Source: Methanolinea sp. UBA275 (GTDB taxonomy: Archaea > Halobacteriota > Methanomicrobia > Methanomicrobiales > Methanospirillaceae). Taken from it: 22,105 nt of DNA. Every line of letters begins with the position of its first letter. Within the stretch, counting starts at the first letter, position 1. The notes beneath the pieces were generated by a model. It saw nothing but the letters and a program-made list of their open reading frames with translations. It did no database searches and had not been told where the DNA came from. Shown here one piece after another: positions 1-7,191 of this stretch. Both the position numbers and the translations under genes were made by a program. The stretch is from contig DAWU01000056.1 in the NCBI GenBank assembly GCA_002506105.1, positions 1 to 22,105 on the forward strand, given 5' to 3'.

Positions 1-1
1 C

Positions 2-610
2 TATCGGTGTTTTTCGAAATCCTCCTTAGTTTTCCTGACACTCTGTACTTCCGGGTGCATCTCGGATTTCCCTCCATCGATGAATACCTCCCCCAAGGTT
101 ACGCCTGAAGGAAAGATCCCGGTTTCCCAGGCAAACATAACGGCAACCGTTAATAAAATTGAGGTTCCAGGCCCCGGGACCTCGAATTATACTATCCCCG
201 TCCTGCTTACGGATCTCGATTGGGAGCTTGCGAGGGAATGCGGGTGGACAGAGGAAAATCTTTCACAGAGTGTGGCTCTCTTCCTCGATGACTGTCGGAT
301 TCAGCAGCTGCTCTTGGACGGATGGGAGATTACCGGGATCGGATATGATATGAACTTTGTAGGCAGCAGGTGCCGCCGATCAACGCATCCTGACGCAAAC
401 GAATCATGTGACTGGTGTCAGGACACAGGACCAACACTATCCCTTAGTTTCCAGGGCATTACCACGGTGTATCTTGCAAATCTGAACGAAAAGAAAGTGA
501 TCCACTACATAGCAGATAGAGCAGGAAATAGCTTCGTGATAAACAAAGGTGGATCGGAGATAATCATAGTTCGGAATGATACCGTACTGTATACCTTTAG
601 AGGCTGTTAA
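2..610 (+). CDS. Putative lipoprotein, 5' end outside the window
   Basis: The reading frame is open from base 2 to the TAA at 608-610. An internal ATG exists at base 80, but the codons before it (roughly 26-64) read as a hydrophobic stretch, SLVFLTLCTSGC, ending in a lipobox-like TSGC at 56-58. I therefore infer that the true start lies left of the window and that base 80 is internal. The mature part, about 180 residues, is acidic and has a short cysteine cluster (GSRC, ESCDWC) near its middle, possibly a disulfide pair or a metal site. I recognise no family. By analogy with other archaeal lipoproteins it would sit on the outer face of the membrane. It lies just left of a tRNA 3' fragment, so it may belong to an integrated element; that is inference. 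Confidence 0.6.
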   Translation, partial: YRCFSKSSLVFLTLCTSGCISDFPPSMNTSPKVTPEGKIPVSQANITATVNKIEVPGPGTSNYTIPVLLTDLDWELARECGWTEENLSQSVALFLDDCRIQQLLLDGWEITGIGYDMNFVGSRCRRSTHPDANESCDWCQDTGPTLSLSFQGITTVYLANLNEKKVIHYIADRAGNSFVINKGGSEIIIVRNDTVLYTFRGC

Positions 611-702
611 GAAAGAAGGGAGGGTGATCGCCTCAAAAGCGACCAGAGATCGGATGAACACTTGGTAAAAAGAGGTCCGAGCGAGCGTTGGTTACGACAC
701 GC

Positions 703-741
703 ATCAGCGGGTCGTCGGTTCGAATCCGGCTGGGCCCACCA
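703..741 (+). other. 3' half of a tRNA gene (tRNA remnant, candidate attachment site)
   Basis: Positions 704-708 match the 3' strand of an anticodon stem and 709-713 a five-base variable loop. Positions 714-730 form a complete T arm: stem GTCGG/CCGGC around the canonical loop TTCGAAT. Positions 731-737 (TGGGCCC) are the 3' acceptor strand, followed by discriminator A and an encoded CCA at 739-741. No matching 5' acceptor strand (GGGCCCA) or D arm occurs in the 100 bases upstream, so this is a half gene, broken near the anticodon loop. A T-run at 753-758 downstream resembles a normal tRNA terminator. Isotype cannot be fixed; Lys is one guess from ATCAGC. Confidence 0.7.
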
Positions 742-794
742 CCACTTATATCCAGACAATTATTTTTTGAATTCAATTCGATTGTTTTCAGCTT

Positions 795-1008
795 TTATGG
801 CTTTCTCTCAAGTAACATGGGATCGTATGCTTCATTGACGTTGACGAGCGCAGGGTCGGCTCGGGCACGGAAATGATGCCGTTCTGTCTTTTTATCGGAA
901 CGGTCGAGCTCATAGACACCTGGCGGTGTCGTGATCTTCGATGAGAAAAGACGTGCGGACCTTGATCAGGCATCTGCCATCAAGTTCCCGATATCTCATA
1001 TCAGCCAT
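795..1008 (-). pseudogene. Frameshifted small conserved-looking protein, about 71 codons
   Basis: On the minus strand an ATG at 1008 opens MADMRYRELDGRCLIKVRT and then runs to a TGA at 910-912. From about 950 the neighbouring frame continues as KITTPPGVYELDRSDKKTE and ends in a TAA at 795-797, with ...NVNEAYDPMLLERKP at its C-terminus. Joined with a one-base shift around 930-950, the two segments make one coherent, charged protein of about 70 residues whose codon use resembles that of neighbouring genes. I do not recognise the family. The alternative is two unrelated short ORFs, but the protein-like composition of both halves favours a broken gene. A sequencing error would give the same picture. 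Confidence 0.45.
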
Positions 1009-1064
1009 ATTCGTAAAGAGAGTATTTTGCACAAAAATGGTTATGTATTGGTATCTAGTAATGA

Positions 1065-2765
1065 ATGAAGACGATCCCAATGAGGAACAAGATCCGGATT
1101 CAGAAAATGGTTGCCAACGTGCTTGTTGTTCTGCTTGTCTTGGTTTGCCTCAGCGTCGCCATCGGGCAGATGGGAAAAGAGACCACGACCGTCTATACGA
1201 CCATTGACCGGACGATCGTCCCATCGACCCCGATCCCATCGGTGATCCATCCTTACGACATATCAAAATTTTCAGAATATGGCTATGGCCAATACCAGTA
1301 TGGGCCGGGGCTGGGGTATGATGAACGATTGGACCTCATGTCCGCCGGTTATTCGAATGCGAACGTCAACGAGGTTTCCAGTTTGCTGAGATTCTTCGCC
1401 ATGACCGACGTTCACATCATGGATGAGGAGTCACCTGCGGAAGCGGTCTATTTCGGGATCAAGGAAAACGGGATCATCTCGGCATATTCTCCAGCGATGT
1501 CCTATTCAACACAGATGCTGAATGCGGCCGTGCAGACCGTGAACGAGATCAACGAGAAGGACAGTTTCGATTTCGGCATCTTCTTAGGGGACGTCGGGAA
1601 CAGCGGGCAGTACAACGAGCTCCGATGGTTCATCGACACCCTTGATGGTAACATTGTAAACCCGGATTCAGGCATCAAGGACGATCCTGTCCCGGGGCCG
1701 AACAACGACTATCAGGATGAGTTCAAGGCGACAGGGCTTGACAGTTCAATTCCCTGGTACACTGCCATCGGCAACCACGATCATTTCTGGATGGGTACGA
1801 ACCCTCCGACAGATTACATAAGGGATTCGTACACTGGTTCTGACATCCTCAAGATCGGCAACATCTTCGCGCCGGGCGGCTTGTACCGCCAAGATTTCTA
1901 TGTGGGAACCATCGACGGCTCCACGCCCTATGGCACCCCGATAGGCGCTGGGCCGGTCAACACCACGTCACCGATCACAGTACCCGCTGATCCTGACAGG
2001 CGATTCATTTCCGTTGAGGATTTCATGAACGAATTCCTGAGCTCAACCTCATCGCCCTCTGGGCACGGGTTCAGCGGCGCTGAGCCGGGATTCGCCTGCT
2101 ATTCATTCGACCCGAATCCGGACGTACCTATACGGGTCATCGTCCTTGATGACACGCAATCAGCTGATGACCTTGACATCCATGGTTACGGACATGGTAC
2201 CCTGGATCAGGAACGCTATGACTGGCTCGTCAGCGAGCTCGACAGAGGCCAGGCAGAGGACAAGCTGATGATCATCGCAGCACATATACCCATCGGTGTC
2301 GAGATGAGCGGTGCGCTCGGGGCCTTCATGGGCTGGAGCACCCAGGCTGCGGTCACAGAAGAGGAGCTGATCGCTAAACTTCACACATACCCAAATCTAC
2401 TGATGTGGGCCTCTGGACACCGCCATTTTAACACTGTCATGCCGCAATATTCTCCCGATCCCGAGCATCCAGAGCTTGGATTCTGGGTCGTCGAATCGCC
2501 GTCGCTACGGGAATTCCCGCAGCAGTTCCGCACTTTCGAGCTGGTCCTCAACAGCGACGACACGATCTCGATATTCATCACCGACGTCGATCCGATCACT
2601 GAAGGCAACATGCTTGCAGAGAGGTCGCGTTCTTATGCCATCGCAGCGAACCAGATCTTCAATCTCACACCTCCGATCGAACCCACCGGTTCGGTTTCCT
2701 ACAACGCGGAACTGATAATGGAGCTGACCCCAGCGATGCAGGAGAAGCTCAAAACAGCGGCCTGA
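1065..2765 (+). CDS. Membrane-anchored or secreted calcineurin-like metallophosphoesterase
   Basis: This 566-residue protein has an N-terminal valine/leucine-rich helix at about residues 15-34 that should act as an uncleaved anchor or signal peptide, placing the catalytic domain outside the cell. All metal-binding motifs of the calcineurin-like phosphoesterase superfamily are present in order: D115-V-H117, G-D176, G-N237-H238-D239, H407 (AHIP) and G-H452-R-H454. The long inserts between motifs resemble the family described from Rhodopseudomonas RPA4764, but I assign that only tentatively. Substrate is unknown; phosphomonoesters or diesters are likely. ATGs at 1065 and 1080 are both possible and neither has a clear Shine-Dalgarno site. 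A weak TATA-like stretch near 1040 would make 1065 a leaderless start. It appears monocistronic. Confidence 0.85.
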   Translation: MKTIPMRNKIRIQKMVANVLVVLLVLVCLSVAIGQMGKETTTVYTTIDRTIVPSTPIPSVIHPYDISKFSEYGYGQYQYGPGLGYDERLDLMSAGYSNANVNEVSSLLRFFAMTDVHIMDEESPAEAVYFGIKENGIISAYSPAMSYSTQMLNAAVQTVNEINEKDSFDFGIFLGDVGNSGQYNELRWFIDTLDGNIVNPDSGIKDDPVPGPNNDYQDEFKATGLDSSIPWYTAIGNHDHFWMGTNPPTDYIRDSYTGSDILKIGNIFAPGGLYRQDFYVGTIDGSTPYGTPIGAGPVNTTSPITVPADPDRRFISVEDFMNEFLSSTSSPSGHGFSGAEPGFACYSFDPNPDVPIRVIVLDDTQSADDLDIHGYGHGTLDQERYDWLVSELDRGQAEDKLMIIAAHIPIGVEMSGALGAFMGWSTQAAVTEEELIAKLHTYPNLLMWASGHRHFNTVMPQYSPDPEHPELGFWVVESPSLREFPQQFRTFELVLNSDDTISIFITDVDPITEGNMLAERSRSYAIAANQIFNLTPPIEPTGSVSYNAELIMELTPAMQEKLKTAA

Positions 2766-2954
2766 GCGAGCACTGGTGTGTCGTCATCGTGACATTGTCA
2801 TCCGGGTCGGGGGTATCTCACGGAAAAGGGATCCATGAGACGCCAGGAACAGTATGGCTCACAGATGAGACACACGATCCCGGGTACCTTTCAGGGAGCG
2901 GTTCGTTCCGTGATGGCACACTGTGGTACTCGATGGTGTTCATGTCCTGTTCGG

Positions 2955-3020
2955 ATTATTTCTATTTCAGAAACAAATTGTTTCAATTTTAGAAACAAAT
3001 TATTTCTATTTCAGAAACAA
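2955..3020 (+). repeat. Three tandem 22-bp repeats (operator-like iterons)
   Basis: Units lie at 2955-2976, 2977-2998 and 2999-3020 with no spacer. The outer two are identical over 22 bases (23 counting the next base) and the middle differs at three positions. Each unit contains a dyad, TTTC-N7-GAAA (core TTTCTATTTCAGAAA). The 22-bp period is two helical turns, so all units face the same side of the DNA. The array ends 45 bases before the start of a nucleotidyltransferase with an N-terminal DNA-binding domain and just upstream of a TATA-like GATATAC at 3038-3044. I infer an autoregulatory operator. Confidence 0.8.
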
Positions 3021-3065
3021 AAGGATCATTCACAGAAGATATACGAGGAAGAGAGCGCGTTTCCC

Positions 3066-3611
3066 ATGCTTCCAGAACTCTTCAAATCAGAAGATCGTGT
3101 CCGGATCCTGCGGTATACCTCGGAGCGGAAGAGCGTGAGCGTCCGGTCCGTAGCAACCGGCACGGGGGTCTCAACACCAGTTGTCTCACGATACCTCAGG
3201 ATATTGATACACCACGGGTTGTGTCAACGGGAAGGGAGGACGATCTCCTGGGTATTGTCCCCTGTCAGCACCGAATTGAAACGATGCATGAACATGCTCC
3301 TGGTGGATGAGCATCTTCCCCCTCTTGAATGGGCAAGGGGTATTGGCCTCTATGGGTCGTGGGCTCGGGGTACCAATACCTACGAGAGCGACCTGGATCT
3401 CTGGATTTTCGTAGATTTTTATGACCAGGAACTCGAGTTGACCATCGCGGAATTCCAGCATGCACTCTCCCAAAAAATCGGATACGACGTACATACCTTC
3501 ATCCTCACAAAAAAGAAGGTACGCGATCTGCCATCCAGGGATCCACCATTTTACAGGGAATTCATAAAAGACCATTGTGTGATCCGGGGTGAAGGAATTG
3601 ACATCGCTTGA
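3066..3611 (+). CDS. HTH-nucleotidyltransferase (MNT-type antitoxin) fusion
   Basis: The protein is 181 residues from the ATG at 3066. Residues about 5-62 form a winged helix-turn-helix of the MarR/ArsR type (VATGTGVSTPVVSRYLRIL is the recognition region). Residues 94-170 are a minimal nucleotidyltransferase with G97-S98, then S108-D109-L-D111 as the metal-binding motif. In MNT/HEPN toxin-antitoxin systems such enzymes neutralise the HEPN ribonuclease, in studied cases by adding AMP to a tyrosine. The frame is open further upstream, but that stretch runs through the tandem repeats and is not protein-like. A TATA-like GATATAC about 25 bases before the ATG suggests a leaderless transcript. The gene overlaps the following HEPN gene by 23 bases, implying translational coupling. 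The fused HTH probably binds the repeats upstream. Confidence 0.8.
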   Translation: MLPELFKSEDRVRILRYTSERKSVSVRSVATGTGVSTPVVSRYLRILIHHGLCQREGRTISWVLSPVSTELKRCMNMLLVDEHLPPLEWARGIGLYGSWARGTNTYESDLDLWIFVDFYDQELELTIAEFQHALSQKIGYDVHTFILTKKKVRDLPSRDPPFYREFIKDHCVIRGEGIDIA

Positions 3612-4035
3612 GGACTGTTTTGCGGAAGGAAAGTTACAGACCGTGTCCCCGTCAGAGGAAAAAGCACGGGCATCCCTGCGTGCCGCACGGGACAATCTCC
3701 ATGAAGCAGAAGAAGCAGGAAAAGCAGGTCTGCTCCGTGCAGCAACCAACAGTACCTATGTCGCGATCTTTCATGCTGCCCGGGCCATTCTCTTTCGTGA
3801 TGGTATTCGTGAGAAGAGCCATTTCTGCATTGAACAGTACCTGCAGACCTATGTGACGTCCGGAACACTGGAACTGAAATAGGTCGTCCTGTATGGAAAT
3901 GTCCGGAGTAAACGGGATGTCAACCAGTACGGATTCGAACCACCGGCAACAAAGGAGGAGGTTGAAGCATCCGTCCACCTTGCCGCCCACTTCATCGACC
4001 GAATGGAACAGCTCCTGACGAAGAAATTGTCGTGA
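3589..4035 (+). pseudogene. HEPN-domain toxin partner interrupted by in-frame TAG
   Basis: A GTG at 3589 starts inside the end of the nucleotidyltransferase gene. The frame gives 97 residues of a helical HEPN domain (EKARASLRAARDNLHEAEEA; NSTYVAIFHAARAILF) and stops at TAG 3880-3882. The same frame then continues for 50 codons, VVLYGNVRSKRDVNQYGFEP..., to TGA at 4033-4035. That tail is clearly the last helices of the same domain, including the region where the RNase motif Rx4-6H lies. In this copy the motif reads RSKRDVNQYG, with Asp where the intact paralogue at 11818 has His (RRKRHQSVYD). The gene is thus either nonsense-mutated, expressed as a truncated form, or read through at UAG. Without the catalytic His it may be non-toxic in any case. 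Confidence 0.7.
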
Positions 4036-4066
4036 ATCCCGGCGTTCCCGGCTCGACCGATCTCCC

Positions 4067-4080
4067 TTTTTAAAAAAAAA
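4067..4080. terminator. Bidirectional T-run terminator between convergent genes
   Basis: Five T (4067-4071) followed by nine A (4072-4080) give a T-run on both strands. It lies 31 bases after the HEPN frame on the plus strand and 95 bases after the decarboxylase on the minus strand. Archaeal transcription ends at oligo-T without needing a hairpin, so this fits termination from both sides. Confidence 0.6.
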
Positions 4081-4107
4081 GTGCTTTTCATATCACCGGA
4101 ACAGGGC

Positions 4108-4200
4108 ATGAAGGGCCTTCCGCCGACGATCTTCCTCTGAAGGCTCGTCCTGGTGGCAATCGTCGTGCTCCTGTTCACACCAGCTCGTGCCCTATCCTGA
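4108..4200 (+). other. Possible vestige of a signal-peptide gene start
   Basis: From an ATG at 4108 the plus strand reads MKGLPPTIFL, then TGA at 4138-4140, then in the same frame RLVLVAIVVLLFTPARALS and a TGA at 4198-4200. Apart from the stop this is a textbook signal peptide (positive N-region, hydrophobic core, ARA cleavage motif). It runs 26 bases into the 3' end of the minus-strand decarboxylase. It may be the leftover start of a deleted secreted-protein gene; chance is also possible. Confidence 0.25.
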
Positions 4201-5650
4201 TCACTTCACTAACGAGGAGATCGAAGTCTTCTTTGCGGCTGCGATGGTTGGTAACCGCGACGTGCAGGAAAACACTCTCCCTGATGCGTACGGTCGAAGG
4301 TACCGCGATCCCCTGCTCCTGGATCTCGATCTCGATCTTCTTGTTCACCTCGTTGAGACTTGCGTCAGGAATACCCGGACGGGTGAAGCGGAAGTTGACG
4401 ACATTAAGGGAGACCGGCAGCGCCAGCTCAAGGTCCGGGGCGGCCTCAACCATCCGGGCGAGGTAGTGTGCCTGGTCGATGTTCTGCTGGATGAGCCTGC
4501 CGTATTTGTCGGTGCCGTGCTCCTTGAAGGTCATCCAGGCCTTGAGCGCATGAAAGCCGCGGGAGAGCTCGAACCCGTAGTCAGAGAGCCACGGCACGTC
4601 CACCCCCGTCAACCCGCGGTCTCCCTCACCGTGGGCAAGATAGGTGGGGGTCAGCGAGAACGCCCTGCGGTGGTCGTCGGCGTTCCGCACGAGGATACAG
4701 CCGATTGGGTACGCGAGGTACATCCACTTGTGGAGGTCGAACGCGAGCGAATCCGCCCGCTCCATCCCTGCGACGAGGTGCCTGGACCCGGGAGCTATCG
4801 CCGCCCATGCACCGAACGCCCCGTCGACGTGGAACCAGCACCGCTCATGGGTGGCAATATCCGCAAGTGCATGCATGTCGTCGACAGCGCCGGTGTTCGT
4901 CGTCCCGGCAACACCGATGATGCAGACCGGGTGGCACCCGCTCTCCCGGTCGCGGCGGATCGCCTCTTTCAGGGCTGCAGTATCGATCCGGAGCGATCCG
5001 TCGACAGGAACCCTTCGCAGCGATTCGCTCCCGAACCCAAGGAGTTCGACCGCCTTGTCAATCGAGGAATGCGCCTCCTCCGAGCAATAGAGGGTCATCC
5101 GGGGTGCCTGGTTCGCCATTCCCTTCCCCCGCACGTCATATCCCGCCATCGTGTTCCTCGCTACCGCGAGGCCGATAAGGTTCGATGCGGAGCAGCCGCT
5201 CGTAAGGAGGCCGCTTGCGGTCCGGGGATAGCCGAGGAGGTCCTTGCACCAGTCGAGCACCTGCTGTTCGACGTAATTGTTGCTCATGTAGGAGAAGGCT
5301 CCGCTGACCGCGTCGGTTGCGGCCGCCAGCATCTCGGCGTACATCCCCATCACGGTGCCCGACCCGGTGACCCAGCCCCAGTATCTCGGGTGGGCGTTGC
5401 CCAGCTGGTGGGGAAGGATGTACCGGAGGTATTCTTCGTACACTTCTCCCGGGGGCATGGGACCTGCAGGGGGAGGCCCCTCAAAGTGCGCCTTCACGCT
5501 GCCGGGCGCATGCTGCCAGACCGGGCGTTCCCGGAGTGTCTCGAGATAATCCATTGCGTCGTCAACGATACGATGGCCGAGGGCACGCATCGAATCCCAG
5601 TCGCCCGGGTCGAGCGTCTCCTCACGTTGCATCTCTTCCTGCGGATTCAT
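4175..5650 (-). CDS. Group II PLP-dependent decarboxylase, aromatic-L-amino-acid type
   Basis: The 491-residue protein has the full architecture of the aromatic amino acid/tyrosine/tryptophan decarboxylase branch of group II PLP enzymes. Motifs include the N-terminal arm (HPRYWGWV), EQQVLDW, TSGCSASNL for phosphate binding, AHSSIDKA with the ring-stacking His, HVDGAFG with D276 pairing the pyridine nitrogen, and DLHKWMY with the Schiff-base K308. The 32-residue D-K spacing matches human AADC. It should release CO2 from an aromatic amino acid, giving an amine; the precise substrate is unknown. It is longer than, and distinct from, the archaeal MfnA tyrosine decarboxylase of methanofuran synthesis. 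An ATG at 5701 is in frame, but the ATG at 5650 has a GGGAG site 8 bases upstream and fits family length. It has its own TATA box. Confidence 0.88.
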   Translation of the reverse strand: MNPQEEMQREETLDPGDWDSMRALGHRIVDDAMDYLETLRERPVWQHAPGSVKAHFEGPPPAGPMPPGEVYEEYLRYILPHQLGNAHPRYWGWVTGSGTVMGMYAEMLAAATDAVSGAFSYMSNNYVEQQVLDWCKDLLGYPRTASGLLTSGCSASNLIGLAVARNTMAGYDVRGKGMANQAPRMTLYCSEEAHSSIDKAVELLGFGSESLRRVPVDGSLRIDTAALKEAIRRDRESGCHPVCIIGVAGTTNTGAVDDMHALADIATHERCWFHVDGAFGAWAAIAPGSRHLVAGMERADSLAFDLHKWMYLAYPIGCILVRNADDHRRAFSLTPTYLAHGEGDRGLTGVDVPWLSDYGFELSRGFHALKAWMTFKEHGTDKYGRLIQQNIDQAHYLARMVEAAPDLELALPVSLNVVNFRFTRPGIPDASLNEVNKKIEIEIQEQGIAVPSTVRIRESVFLHVAVTNHRSRKEDFDLLVSEVIRIGHELV

Positions 5651-5740
5651 GGTTGAACTCCCGTCTCCAGGCGTCTCTCCACGGCGCCAGCCGATCCTCA
5701 TTCTGCCGATTCAGATAGTAGGAAAACGCGGCTTTGTTGA

Positions 5741-5752
5741 AATCTATAAAAA
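5741..5752 (-). promoter_or_regulatory. TATA box of the decarboxylase gene
   Basis: On the minus strand the bases read CTTTTTATAGATT, a good archaeal box A. Transcription would start about 25 bases downstream, near 5718, giving a leader of roughly 68 bases to the ATG at 5650. Confidence 0.5.
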
Positions 5753-5821
5753 GAATGGGAAGAACACTCGCATAAACCATTCGTGAAAGGGAATAGAGAA
5801 TGGTGCCATGCTGACCCTTCT

Positions 5822-5834
5822 TCAAAAAAAAAGG
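5822..5834 (-). terminator. Oligo-T terminator of the C45-type hydrolase gene
   Basis: Nine consecutive A on the plus strand (5824-5832) give a nine-T run on the minus strand, 31 bases beyond the TGA at 5863. This should separate the hydrolase transcript from the decarboxylase. Confidence 0.55.
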
Positions 5835-5862
5835 TCGAGAGATCCTTTCGCCTTCCTTCCCC

Positions 5863-7077
5863 TCACTCCCCGAACAGCATCCCGAGTTCGACCTTCTGCC
5901 AGTCGCTGTTATGGTCCTTGATCCAGACCGTCCGGGACTCCGGCAGGAACACCACCTGGTGGATGGTGGAGTAGAGGGCCTCGGGGTGATCCGGGACGAG
6001 GACCGAGTTCACGAACGTGGCCCCGCCGTCCTCCCACCGGATATCCCGGATCTGCATCATGCGGTGGGCATCGATCGATCCCTTCGCCTCGTCAGCCTCC
6101 AGGAGCAGCCCATCGTAGCGGGATCGCGAGTGCTCCGCGGGTGGCGGCAGGTTCCAGGCAGGGTCCACAAAGTGGTTGGCGGCCGCAACCACGCCGTCGC
6201 CGGTCCGCTGGCGGGTCGTATTGGGTGTGATCTCATACACATACGCTCCATCCGGCCCTGCAACGTTGATAATCCAGCCCACATTCGTTGCCGCCCCCCG
6301 GAGACCGACATCCAGTTCGGCAAGAGTTGAGTAGTCGAGCATGAACCGGAAGAATTCCGCGACAAAGTCAGGGCGGGTATCCGGTGAGGATTCGATGAAG
6401 CCCGCGAAATCATCGGCGATGAAGAGCCCCTTGCTGTTCATGGCGGTCTCGGCCCGCACTCCTGCCGGACCGAAGGTCGCAACACCATTGCTGCCGTCCG
6501 AGGGCCGGTATACGACAAGGACGTTCCATGCATTGAAGGGAAGGGCGACATCGTCCAGGTCCCAGTTGCGGGAGGCGACGACAGAGCCGTCCGTGGTGTA
6601 GTCTCCCCAGGTGGAGAGGTAGGAGCAGGAGGCATCGGCAGGCGGGACCATGAGATAGATGATGAGCCCGTTGTAGAGGGCCATCACTTCATCCTGGGTC
6701 AGACCCGAGGTCTCTGCCATCCCGGAAAAGACCTCCTTCTGACGCTTCGGGTACAGCACTGACGCCTCCCGGCCGTCGGTTCGTAGCTGTTCGTTCGAAT
6801 ACCCGCGTCTCTCGTAGGCAGAGGAGAGGAACCGGTACTCCTCGTTCAGTTCTGCTTTCATCAGGGCGCCGTACTGCCGGCCCATCTGCCGGTACGTACC
6901 GGAGAGGACGATCACCGGGTAGTCGCCGGCCTGGAGCCGGTGCCCTCCTTCGAAGGAGGAGACGTACGCAAGGTCCGGGCGTGCTGGCGGAAACAGGGAC
7001 GATACCTGCGGCAGGGAGAGTGCCGTGGCACATCCAATGAGGATGCAGAGGGTGATGAGCACCGCGATTTTCTTCAT
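5863..7077 (-). CDS. Secreted C45-type Ntn-hydrolase (acyltransferase/amidohydrolase family)
   Basis: This 404-residue protein starts with a signal peptide ending in a lipobox-like L-I-G-C (C16), so it may be lipid-anchored outside the cell. The remainder resembles the C45/acyl-CoA:6-aminopenicillanate acyltransferase and linear-amide hydrolase group. It has GTYRQMGRQYGALMK near residue 60, a probable nucleophile C151 in PPADASCSYLSTWG, and the following DGSVVASRNWDLD strand, equivalent to the G-R-N-x-D stretch of the fold. Later NSKGLFIADDF and VAAANHFV fit conserved family segments. Such enzymes cut or form linear amide bonds after autoproteolytic activation at Cys. If C151 is the mature N-terminus, about 150 residues would be cleaved off. 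A TATA box at 7099-7109 lies about 25 bases before the ATG, suggesting a leaderless transcript. Confidence 0.75.
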   Translation of the reverse strand: MKKIAVLITLCILIGCATALSLPQVSSLFPPARPDLAYVSSFEGGHRLQAGDYPVIVLSGTYRQMGRQYGALMKAELNEEYRFLSSAYERRGYSNEQLRTDGREASVLYPKRQKEVFSGMAETSGLTQDEVMALYNGLIIYLMVPPADASCSYLSTWGDYTTDGSVVASRNWDLDDVALPFNAWNVLVVYRPSDGSNGVATFGPAGVRAETAMNSKGLFIADDFAGFIESSPDTRPDFVAEFFRFMLDYSTLAELDVGLRGAATNVGWIINVAGPDGAYVYEITPNTTRQRTGDGVVAAANHFVDPAWNLPPPAEHSRSRYDGLLLEADEAKGSIDAHRMMQIRDIRWEDGGATFVNSVLVPDHPEALYSTIHQVVFLPESRTVWIKDHNSDWQKVELGMLFGE

Positions 7078-7098
7078 GCATGGGCTGTTATTCTCAAA

Positions 7099-7110
7099 CG
7101 AATTATACCG
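7099..7110 (-). promoter_or_regulatory. TATA box of the C45-type hydrolase gene
   Basis: The minus strand reads GGTATAATTCG here. The centre is about 26 bases from the ATG at 7077, so transcription would begin almost at the start codon. Confidence 0.45.
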
Positions 7111-7159
7111 TTCGATCTGAGTTTTCCGGGTCCCGCACCAGCACGGGAGAATGGTACGT

Positions 7160-7178
7160 CGTTCCCATTTCGGGAACG
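7160..7178. repeat. Perfect inverted repeat in divergent promoter region
   Basis: CGTTCCC (7160-7166) and GGGAACG (7172-7178) are perfect reverse complements around a five-base loop. The site sits between the promoters of the minus-strand hydrolase and whatever the plus-strand TATA boxes at 7192-7223 serve. It could be a regulator operator or an mRNA hairpin. Confidence 0.6.
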
Positions 7179-7191
7179 CAATTCAACTTGT

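Noticed and set aside
640..741. Intact tRNA with unusual structure or intron
   Set aside because: No sequence complementary to the 3' acceptor strand and no D arm is found upstream within a plausible distance.
2789..2992. 67-codon plus-strand frame before the repeats
   Set aside because: Part of it (TVWLTDETHDPGYLSGSG) looks protein-like, but its C-terminus is made of repeat DNA and no promoter, ribosome site or family supports it.
2835..3065. N-terminal extension of the nucleotidyltransferase frame to an ATG at 2835
   Set aside because: The extension would translate the tandem repeats and is not protein-like; the ATG at 3066 directly precedes the HTH domain and lies about 25 bases from a TATA-like box.
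4187..5656. Long 489-codon plus-strand frame opposite the decarboxylase
   Set aside because: It is the GC-rich antisense shadow of the decarboxylase; its composition is Arg/Val/Pro-rich with no domain, while the minus strand encodes all motifs of a known enzyme.
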